A stretch of 64,000 bases of DNA, taken from assembly GCA_964607165.1 (NCBI GenBank), contig CAZSIT010000008.1, forward strand, positions 1-64,000. The letters are read 5' to 3'. The position numbers were made by a program, and so were the translations under genes. Position 1 is the first letter of the stretch; every line of letters starts with the position of its first letter. The notes below the pieces were generated by a model, which worked only from the letters and a program-made list of their open reading frames with translations, did no database searches and was not told the origin of the DNA. Shown piece by piece: positions 1 to 6,694 of the stretch. The stretch is from DSPP01 sp964607165. GTDB lineage: Bacteria; Zixibacteria; MSB-5A5; DSPP01.

Positions 1-350
1 TCCAGCTGTTTGCGCAACTTCGGGGCGATTTCATCCGTGACGTTGTCCGAACCGTCTTCCTTCTGCATCTCGGTCACCGGCACGGCCGCAGCCGCTTCCA
101 TCTTCTGGGCAACGTTACCGCTCTCCAGCTGTTTGCGCAACTTCGGGGCGATTTCATCCGTGACGTTGTCCGAACCGTCTTCCTTCTGCATCTCGGTCAC
201 CGGCACGGCCGCAGCCGCTTCCATCTTCTGGGCAACGTTACCGCTCTCCAGCTGTTTGCGCAACTTCGGGGCGATTTCATCCGTGACGTCGTTCGAACCA
301 TCTTCCTTTTGCATCTCGGTCACCGGCACGGCCGCGGCCTGCATCTGATT
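1..350 (-). repeat. 123-bp in-frame tandem repeat inside the lipoprotein gene
   Basis: The same sequence recurs at 1, 124 and 247, a period of 123 bp or exactly 41 codons. The two leftmost copies are almost identical and the third has a few substitutions. More copies probably lie beyond the window edge. Open frames on the opposite strand here are a by-product of the repeat. Confidence 0.9.
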
Positions 351-557
351 CTGGGTGGCAGTCTCCGGATACAGATTCTTGGTTGGCGTAACTTCGAACT
401 CTTTCTTAACCTGTTCTCTCACCGGGGCGATCGCGTTCAACGTTCCGGCTTGGCGGTCGCTTCCGACTTTTGGGCCAGCGATGTTGTTCTTGGAGCAGCC
501 TACGAGGGCGAAGCCGGCCAGTGCGATTCCGACGAGTATAGTTAGATTCCGAGACAT
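1..557 (-). CDS. Repeat-containing lipoprotein, 3' end outside window
   Basis: Minus-strand gene whose start is in the window and whose end is cut by the left edge. The ATG at 557 is preceded by a strong Shine-Dalgarno (aggagga, 7 nt away). The first 21 residues form a lipoprotein signal peptide ending in the lipobox LVGC, so the mature protein should be lipid-anchored in the envelope. After a roughly 55-residue linker the protein becomes a tandem array of a 41-residue unit containing VPVTEMQKEDGSD, DEIAPKLRKQLESGNVAQ and KMEAAAA. The copy nearest the N-terminus is the most diverged. The units are charged and look helical, without Cys. I do not recognise a family and no function can be assigned. 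Confidence 0.85.
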   Translation of the reverse strand, partial: MSRNLTILVGIALAGFALVGCSKNNIAGPKVGSDRQAGTLNAIAPVREQVKKEFEVTPTKNLYPETATQNQMQAAAVPVTEMQKEDGSNDVTDEIAPKLRKQLESGNVAQKMEAAAAVPVTEMQKEDGSDNVTDEIAPKLRKQLESGNVAQKMEAAAAVPVTEMQKEDGSDNVTDEIAPKLRKQL

Positions 558-720
558 AGTTATTCCTCCTGTATTGGTTTGTGTTACGTTGTTTTGGGTT
601 TGTGTCCCCCGCCGGTTGGCGGGAAACTGCTTACAACACTTATCTACGCAACCCAACTAAAAAGGTTGCAAAAAAGCTTATTTGGGCGTGATTTCTTGGG
701 AAAAAGGAGGAAAGACGGTC

Positions 721-1095
721 TTAAACCATCAAAGAAAACTTCTTCAAAACCAGTTCTATGTCGTTCATCCGGAAAGGTTTACTCAAAAAGCCATCGGCTT
801 TGGCGGAAAGCAGTTCCTTTTCAGTGGATTCGGTAGAATAACCGGTTATAACCACCACGGGTAGACTGGGGAATTTTTCTTTGACCGAGCGCAAGAGCTC
901 CAGCCCTCCCATTTTAGGCATACGTAAGTCTGTTATGATTAAGGAAAAGTTTTCTTGGTTTAAAAGAGAAAGGGCCTCTTCGCCGTCCGCCGCCCGAGCG
1001 GAGTCGAATTCAAAAACCTCCAGCATATCCGAAAGCAGATTGGACATATTTGGATTGTCGTCCACTATCAGGATGCGGCTCACCTGGTTTTCCAT
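721..1095 (-). CDS. Single-domain response regulator (CheY-like receiver)
   Basis: A 124-residue receiver domain with no output domain. The acidic pair is in ILIVDDN, the phospho-acceptor Asp is in LIITDLRMPKMGG, the switch Thr/Ser is in VVVITGYS, and the conserved Lys is in DGFLSKPF. It would be phosphorylated by a histidine kinase, none of which is encoded nearby, and act through protein contacts. I chose the ATG at 1095 because aggggag lies about 9 nt upstream; an in-frame ATG at 1134 has no such site. It lies downstream of hflX on the same strand with a gap of about 120 bp. Confidence 0.9.
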   Translation of the reverse strand: MENQVSRILIVDDNPNMSNLLSDMLEVFEFDSARAADGEEALSLLNQENFSLIITDLRMPKMGGLELLRSVKEKFPSLPVVVITGYSTESTEKELLSAKADGFLSKPFRMNDIELVLKKFSLMV

Positions 1096-1218
1096 CGTAC
1101 CATCTCCCCTCTTACTATTTTCGGCAAGCGGCACAATAAGTTAACGCCGAGAAGGCGGATTTTTATTTCACCGGGCTTTATTAATATGGAGAGGAGTTAA
1201 TTAAATCTCGTTGAAATG

Positions 1219-2340
1219 TTACGAGGATGGCCGATAACCGTTTTGTTGCTGGAGAGCGATGGATTTGAGAAAAGCTTCGATTTTGTTGGTCAGAGCCAAG
1301 ACCCCCGTGCCTTTTAAGGCTGAAACCGGTACGGTGTCCCAAAAGCCGCCACCCATTTCCGGCAAAGCTCCACCCTGCACCTGGTCGATTTTATTGGGCA
1401 CCAAAATTTCGGGTATTTGCGCGGCGCCAATTGAGACCAGAATCTTCTTAACTTCCGCAATATGTTCACGGCAGTCCGGTCGCAAGGCGTCCACCACGTG
1501 TAAAAGCAGGTCCGCTTCCAAAACCTCGGAAAGAGTGGAACGGAAAGAGGCTATCAGGTGGTGGGGCAGCTTGCGGATAAAGCCGACCGTGTCGGTTAAA
1601 ATCACCTTGGGAAAATAGGGGAACTTCAAAATCCGGGTGGTAGAATCCAAAGTGGAAAATAAGCGGTTTTCCACCTTTGCTTGCGAGCGGGTTAACTGGT
1701 TAAAAAGAGAGGACTTGCCGGCATTGGTGTAACCGACCAGGCTTATCCGGTACACTTCGCCCCGTTTTTTGTGCTGGGTGGCCCGCTGGCGGTCGATTTC
1801 CCTTAACGCTTTCTTTAGATATTCAATCTTTTTGTTCACCTGCCGCCGGTCAGATTCCAGCTGGGTTTCGCCGGGGCCCCGGGTTCCGATGCCGCCCACC
1901 TGGCGTTCCAAATGCGACCAGCGCCCGGCCAAGCGGGGGAGCAGGTATTCCAGTTGCGCCAACTCCACTTGCGCTTTCGCCTCTCGGGTTTTAGCCCGCT
2001 GGGCAAAAATGTCTAAAATCAGATTGGTGCGGTCGATGGCGCGCACACCGGTCAACTCCTCCAGATTAGCCACCTGCGCCCCGGAAAGCTCATCATCAAA
2101 AATAATAACATCTACGTCTTCTGCCTCTGAACGGGCTTTGATTTCTTCCACTTTGCCGCGGCCTACAAAAAAGGCGGAGTCCGGCGCCGGCCTTTTTTGG
2201 GTAATTTGACCGACCACCACCGCTCCGGCCGAAATTGCCAAGGCCTCCAACTCCATTAAGGAGCCCGGAGATTCTCCATTTCGGAAAGTTCCGACCAATA
2301 GCGCTCTCTCTTTGGGCCGGGTAGTTATCAGTTTAACCAT
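1219..2340 (-). CDS. hflX: Ribosome-associated GTPase HflX
   Basis: HflX family GTPase of 373 residues. The N-terminal HflX domain includes FFVGRGKVEEI and the glycine-rich segment GGIGTRGPGETQLE. The G domain follows with Walker A (G1) GYTNAGKSS, G3 DTVGFI and G4 NKID. Family members bind the 50S subunit and split stalled 70S ribosomes under stress. Length is normal for the family. The upstream region contains an AT-rich stretch with TATTAT-like hexamers that could be its promoter. The gene belongs to a co-directional minus-strand run with the response regulator downstream. Confidence 0.95.
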   Translation of the reverse strand: MVKLITTRPKERALLVGTFRNGESPGSLMELEALAISAGAVVVGQITQKRPAPDSAFFVGRGKVEEIKARSEAEDVDVIIFDDELSGAQVANLEELTGVRAIDRTNLILDIFAQRAKTREAKAQVELAQLEYLLPRLAGRWSHLERQVGGIGTRGPGETQLESDRRQVNKKIEYLKKALREIDRQRATQHKKRGEVYRISLVGYTNAGKSSLFNQLTRSQAKVENRLFSTLDSTTRILKFPYFPKVILTDTVGFIRKLPHHLIASFRSTLSEVLEADLLLHVVDALRPDCREHIAEVKKILVSIGAAQIPEILVPNKIDQVQGGALPEMGGGFWDTVPVSALKGTGVLALTNKIEAFLKSIALQQQNGYRPSS

Positions 2341-2435
2341 TTAATTTTCAAACCTCACGTTCTATAATATAAGATACAAAGAATTTAAAAAAAGGGAGAG
2401 ACGTTTTTTAGAAAAAATTCGAAAGACGGAATAAT

Positions 2436-3155
2436 TCAGTAGGATGGGTATGAAAACAAAGAGTCGGGCAAAACAGGATTGACCAAAACCGTATCTAAGT
2501 TCAACTCCAGCAAGCTTTGCCCGGCTCTCCGAACCTCTATTTTATGCGGAAACCAAATTCCGTCTATCAAACGATAATCGCTTAAGCGCGCGGAAATTCC
2601 ATTGACCGGTGAAAAAAGCTCCTTAGGCCTATCGGTTTTTTGCTCCACAAATATCCAAAGTTCGCCGGAAAGGGAATCGTACGTTTTCAACCACCGGCAA
2701 GCCATTTTCTCAATCAAAGTATCCGGCCCAAAAGCCGCCGAGTCGCCGTCCAAGCTTCGAATTCTGGCTACTCCGTTTTTAGCAAAAAGCTCAAGCGGGC
2801 TCTGGTTGAGCTTGAATGGCTTTTCCTGGCCAAAGCGCCTCCAGCCGGAAGTTCCGTCAAACCCTTCCGCGGATGTCCAGAAGGAAGTCTCAATTTGTGA
2901 GCGCAGTTTTTCCCCTTTTTGGGCAAAGTTGATTTTGACCCGCGTTTGTTTGGGCAAAAAACCGGTGCCGGAAATTCGATAGGATGAAAGCTTCAAAAAG
3001 CTTTCTCCTCCCAAAGCGGTTATCATTTCTAAAGCCGCCTTTCTGGCCGGGGATATCTTTTTCGATGGGGGCTCGGCCATTAACAAAGTAACGGAGGCAG
3101 CCAAAAGTATTACTGAAAGCCAAGCTCTGTTTTTTATTTTTCTCATCTTAACCAT
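2436..3155 (-). CDS. Secreted LolA/LolB-fold-like protein, unknown function
   Basis: A 239-residue protein with an N-terminal signal peptide (hydrophobic core WLSVILLAASVTLLMA), then a helix and an all-beta body. The C-terminal pattern (DYRLIDGIWFPHKIEV, then LVNPVLPDSLFSYP) is typical of periplasmic proteins with the outer-membrane lipoprotein carrier fold. A role in handling lipids or lipoproteins is only an inference from that resemblance. The ATG at 3155 overlaps a perfect TATAAT on the same strand (3159-3154). If that is a -10 box, transcription would begin close to the next ATG (3146) and the message would be nearly leaderless from there. Confidence 0.7.
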   Translation of the reverse strand: MVKMRKIKNRAWLSVILLAASVTLLMAEPPSKKISPARKAALEMITALGGESFLKLSSYRISGTGFLPKQTRVKINFAQKGEKLRSQIETSFWTSAEGFDGTSGWRRFGQEKPFKLNQSPLELFAKNGVARIRSLDGDSAAFGPDTLIEKMACRWLKTYDSLSGELWIFVEQKTDRPKELFSPVNGISARLSDYRLIDGIWFPHKIEVRRAGQSLLELNLDTVLVNPVLPDSLFSYPSY

Positions 3156-3206
3156 TATACCACAACCTTTTCTCTTTGCCGCAGGTCGAGGACGAGCACC
3201 AAATAC

Positions 3207-4304
3207 TTATCGAATTTTCTTGCGGCGGTTGGCGACAAAGTCCCATAGAATGAATTCCCCCAGCCGGTCGGGGGTGGTAAAGTAAGCCCGTCCGTGGTTT
3301 AGCTCGGTCAGCTTTTCTACAAAGTTTTGTAAATAGGGGTCGGAGGCAATCATAAACGTGGTAATTGGAATTCTTCTTTTGCGACAGATGACGGCTTCGT
3401 CCAGCGTACGATTGACGATTATCGGGTCTAAGCCGACGGGGTTTCGGTAAATAGTACCGTTGGGACGGATAATCACGGAGGGCTTGCCGTCGGTAATCAT
3501 AATTATCTGTTTGTTGGGATGCTTCTTCCGGCTCAGAATCTGGCGCGCCAAAATCAGGCCGGCTTTGGTGTTGGTGTGGAAGGGTCCGACGGAGGCGTAG
3601 GCCAGCTCTTTTATCGGCACTTCCTTGGCATTGTCGCCAAAAAGCACCACGTTCAGGCTGTCTTTCGGATATTGAGTCATTACCAGTTCAGTTAAGGCCA
3701 ACGCCACTTGCTTGGCGGGGGTGATTCTATCCTCACCATATAAAATCATCGAATGGCTGATATCCAGAAGCAGAACGGTGGCGCAGGAGGAAACCGATTC
3801 GGTTTCGAAGACTTCCAGGTCTTTTTCTTCGAAGGCGAAGTCAGCGCTCAAACCGGAGCGTTTGACCAAGTTTTTAATTGAGGTGGGGAAGTCGATGTTT
3901 TCGGTTTCGTCGCCGAATTCGTAGGGCCGTTTTTCCGGCAGCCGTTCCCGCGTTCCACCCCCTTCGTGGGGTATCGGATGATTGCCGAAGCCGCCCCGTT
4001 TTAAATTTGCGAAAATCGCCTCGAAAGAATCCTGGCGGATTTTGCGCTCGCCCCTGGCGGTCAGCGACAACCGATTTTTGACCTTTTGGACATAACCCTC
4101 CTCCCCCAGCTGGTTGACGAAGTCGTCCAGATTGAAATCTTTGTCCAGGTATCCTTGTTTCTGAAGCATTTTCATATAACGCAGGACCTTTTCGATGTCA
4201 CCGGAGGAAGCGAGCACCAGGTAATTAAACAGCTTCAGCAATTCGGCAAAATCTTTGAGCCTCTTTATCGCTTCTGGATCATATTTGGAATAGCGGATGC
4301 GCAC
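3207..4304 (-). CDS. von Willebrand factor A domain protein (CoxE/VWA partner of MoxR)
   Basis: About 365 residues: a helical N-terminal region of about 170 residues, then a VWA domain with the metal-site motif DISHSM, a downstream Thr/Ser-Asp pattern (IIMITDGKPS) and a C-terminal basic tail. Such proteins act with MoxR-type AAA+ ATPases to remodel or load metals into client complexes; the client here is unknown. I prefer the GTG at 4304, one base after the stop of the ATPase gene, with ggagg about 12 nt upstream. An in-frame ATG at 4325 lacks a ribosome site. Translational coupling with the ATPase is likely. Confidence 0.85.
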   Translation of the reverse strand: MRIRYSKYDPEAIKRLKDFAELLKLFNYLVLASSGDIEKVLRYMKMLQKQGYLDKDFNLDDFVNQLGEEGYVQKVKNRLSLTARGERKIRQDSFEAIFANLKRGGFGNHPIPHEGGGTRERLPEKRPYEFGDETENIDFPTSIKNLVKRSGLSADFAFEEKDLEVFETESVSSCATVLLLDISHSMILYGEDRITPAKQVALALTELVMTQYPKDSLNVVLFGDNAKEVPIKELAYASVGPFHTNTKAGLILARQILSRKKHPNKQIIMITDGKPSVIIRPNGTIYRNPVGLDPIIVNRTLDEAVICRKRRIPITTFMIASDPYLQNFVEKLTELNHGRAYFTTPDRLGEFILWDFVANRRKKIR

Positions 4305-4305
4305 G

Positions 4306-5778
4306 TCAGTCCCGTTCCTCCACATCTTTTAACATGGTGGCCAACACATCTGAATAGCGGAAGGTTTTGTCGAAGCTTTCTTTGGCTATCAGGTTGTGCT
4401 GATACAGGCCTTCCAGAACCATTTCCATTACCAAGGACTCTTCCTCCGGCGAGGTGGCGGGACGGTGAGCGGTCGCGAGCTTTTTCAGCCCCTTGACCTT
4501 GTGCAGGGCGGCGGAATATTCTTCGAAGGGGGAGTCGTCGGAAATTTCGATATGATGACGGTTGGAAAAATAGCTTATCACTTCGGAGTAAGTATAATCT
4601 TCCTCGTCGGCAGCCTGCTTGGGCTTTCGCGGAGGAGGAAAGTAAGAAAGAAAAACCTCTTTTACCGCTTTGCCAATCAGATTGGCAGCGATGGCGCCGG
4701 TGCCTTCCTGCTCCCCTTCGTAAACCAGTTCGATTTTGCCGGTTACGGAGGGCAGGGCGGCGTACAGGTCGCAAACTCGGGGATACAGTTTTTTCTCGCC
4801 GGTTTTCAAGGCACGGCGTTCAATATTGGAAACCACATTTTCCAAAGCGGATATTGAAAGCCGTGCGGAAACGCCCGAAGACTGGTCCACAAATTCACTT
4901 TTGCGGGCGGCGAAGGCGATGCCTTCTATCATCTGTTTATAGAATTCGGGAATTTCAATTTTGATTCCCCGGTCCAGCCAGGCCTCCTGCTCGGTAATTT
5001 TGAGCGCTTCTTCGACCGAGGCAGGATAATGGGTTGCTATTTGAGAATCGATGCGGTCTTTGAGCGGGGTTATAATGTTGCCCCGGTTGGTATAGTCTTC
5101 AGGATTGGCGGAAAAGACAACCAGGATATCCAAAGGCATTCTAACCGGAAAGCCCTTAATCTGAAAGTCCTTTTCCTCAAGGATATTCAGAAGGCCGACC
5201 TGAATGCGGGGTTGTAAATCGGGCAATTCGTTGATGGCGAAAATTCCCCGGTTGGTGCGGGGGATGATGCCGTAGTGAATCACTTCTTCGTTGGAAAAAT
5301 CGAGCTTTTCGCGGGCGGCTTTAATGGGGTCGATGTCGCCAATGAGGTCGGCTATGGAAACGTCCGGCGTGGCCAGTTTTTCCTGAAAGCGCTGGTCGCG
5401 CGGAAACCAGGCGATGGGAAGTTTGTCGCCTACCTCTATCACCATACGACGGCAACGAGCGCAGAAGGGTTGATAGGGGTTGTCTTTGACCGAACAACCG
5501 GCTACGATGGGTATGAATTCGTCCAAAAAATTTGACAGCTGGCGCAAAATCCGGGTTTTGGCCTGGCCGCGCAAGCCGAGCAAAATGAAATCGTGCTTGG
5601 CTAAAAGGGCGTTTACCAGTTGCGGAATTACCGTTTTTTCATAGCCGATGATACCGGGGAAAAGTTCTTCTTTGCGTTTGAGCCTTAAAATCAGGTTCTT
5701 GCGTATCTCCTCTTTTACGGACAGTACTTTGTAGCCGGAATCTTTCAGTTCTTTCAGGGTTTGCGCTCGTTTTTCCAT
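4306..5778 (-). CDS. MoxR-type AAA+ ATPase (magnesium-chelatase-like)
   Basis: About 490 residues. The AAA+ core has a variant Walker A, GLRGQAKT, a Walker B region IFAINELPDL, and the sensor segment VVFSANPEDYTNRG, as in magnesium chelatase subunit I and MoxR proteins. An unusual insert between Walker A and Walker B carries three cysteines (CSVKDNPYQPFCARC) that could bind a metal. The ATG at 5778 has gaggagag just upstream, so it is preferred over the ATG at 5802. It is the first gene of the ATPase/VWA pair and diverges from mutM. Confidence 0.9.
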   Translation of the reverse strand: MEKRAQTLKELKDSGYKVLSVKEEIRKNLILRLKRKEELFPGIIGYEKTVIPQLVNALLAKHDFILLGLRGQAKTRILRQLSNFLDEFIPIVAGCSVKDNPYQPFCARCRRMVIEVGDKLPIAWFPRDQRFQEKLATPDVSIADLIGDIDPIKAAREKLDFSNEEVIHYGIIPRTNRGIFAINELPDLQPRIQVGLLNILEEKDFQIKGFPVRMPLDILVVFSANPEDYTNRGNIITPLKDRIDSQIATHYPASVEEALKITEQEAWLDRGIKIEIPEFYKQMIEGIAFAARKSEFVDQSSGVSARLSISALENVVSNIERRALKTGEKKLYPRVCDLYAALPSVTGKIELVYEGEQEGTGAIAANLIGKAVKEVFLSYFPPPRKPKQAADEEDYTYSEVISYFSNRHHIEISDDSPFEEYSAALHKVKGLKKLATAHRPATSPEEESLVMEMVLEGLYQHNLIAKESFDKTFRYSDVLATMLKDVEERD

Positions 5779-5871
5779 TTCCTCTCCTCTATAATCGACC
5801 AAAGCAATCTAATATAATATAACCTAAAATCAACGTTGCCGGTTTCAACCGATTTTCTTTATACTTTCTTT

Positions 5872-6693
5872 ATGCCGGAATTGCCCGAGGTGGAAACGGT
5901 AGTTAAGGGACTGCAAAGTTTTATTGTCGGGCAGCATATTGTCAAAGCACAGCTTTTGACCAAACAGTTAAGCCGGATTAACTCGAAAGATTTTAGTAAA
6001 GTTTTGCCCGGAAAAACCATCGAAGGGGTAGGTCGGAAGGGGAAGCAAATTATTATTGACCTTTCTAACGATTGGGTTCTGTGGATTCATTTGATGATGA
6101 CCGGTAAGCTCTGGCTTCTGGGCCTAGATGAACCGCAAACAAAATTCGATGGCGCCCTCTTTGAACTTGAGCCCCTGGGAAAGAAACTGGTCTTTTACGA
6201 CCAAAGACGGTTCGGAAAAGTTAAGCTTCTAAAAAGCGGGGAGCTTTCCAAATTAAAAGAATATTCGCAGCTTGGGCCGGATGGCTTGGAGGTTTCGAAA
6301 GAAGATTTTATCGGTCGCGTTAAAAACCGCAGCCGGATGCTTAAGCCTTTGCTAACGGACCAATCGGTAATTTCTGGGTTGGGAAATATTTACGTGGATG
6401 AATCGCTCTTTGTAGCCAAGATTCACCCGCAGGCGGTCAGCTCAAGACTTTCGAGACAGAAGCTGGAAGAACTGTTTGACGCAGTTAGAAAAGTGTTGAA
6501 ACGAGCCATTCGCGCGGGAGGAAGTTCAATCCGGGATTATTCCGGCGTGGATGGGCAAAGAGGATATTTTCAGGTTGAGCATAAAGTTTATCAAAAAGCA
6601 GGAAAGCCCTGCCCGGTATGCAGAACGAAAATCAAAAGAATAATCTTGGCCCAGCGCTCCAGCCATTTTTGTCCGAAATGCCAGAAAAGATAG
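5872..6693 (+). CDS. mutM: Formamidopyrimidine-DNA glycosylase
   Basis: Fpg/MutM, 273 residues, removes oxidised purines such as 8-oxoguanine and nicks the abasic site. The start is fixed by the invariant N-terminus MPELPEVE, whose Pro2 and Glu3 are catalytic; the frame extends further upstream but that part is not coding. Other landmarks are the H2TH region (GLGNIYVDESLF), the conserved YSGVDGQRGYFQ segment and a C-terminal zinc finger with CPVC and CPKC. It is monocistronic, divergent from the MoxR gene and convergent with the subtilase, leaving a single base between stop codons. Confidence 0.97.
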   Translation: MPELPEVETVVKGLQSFIVGQHIVKAQLLTKQLSRINSKDFSKVLPGKTIEGVGRKGKQIIIDLSNDWVLWIHLMMTGKLWLLGLDEPQTKFDGALFELEPLGKKLVFYDQRRFGKVKLLKSGELSKLKEYSQLGPDGLEVSKEDFIGRVKNRSRMLKPLLTDQSVISGLGNIYVDESLFVAKIHPQAVSSRLSRQKLEELFDAVRKVLKRAIRAGGSSIRDYSGVDGQRGYFQVEHKVYQKAGKPCPVCRTKIKRIILAQRSSHFCPKCQKR

Positions 6694-6694
6694 G

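Noticed and set aside
10..348. Plus-strand repetitive frame of 112 codons
   Set aside because: It is the complement of the lipoprotein repeat array; the minus-strand gene has a ribosome site and lipobox.
1141..1172. Hairpin cgcc-gagaa-ggcg with T-rich tail
   Set aside because: It points in the plus direction where no gene ends, and the stem is only four base pairs.
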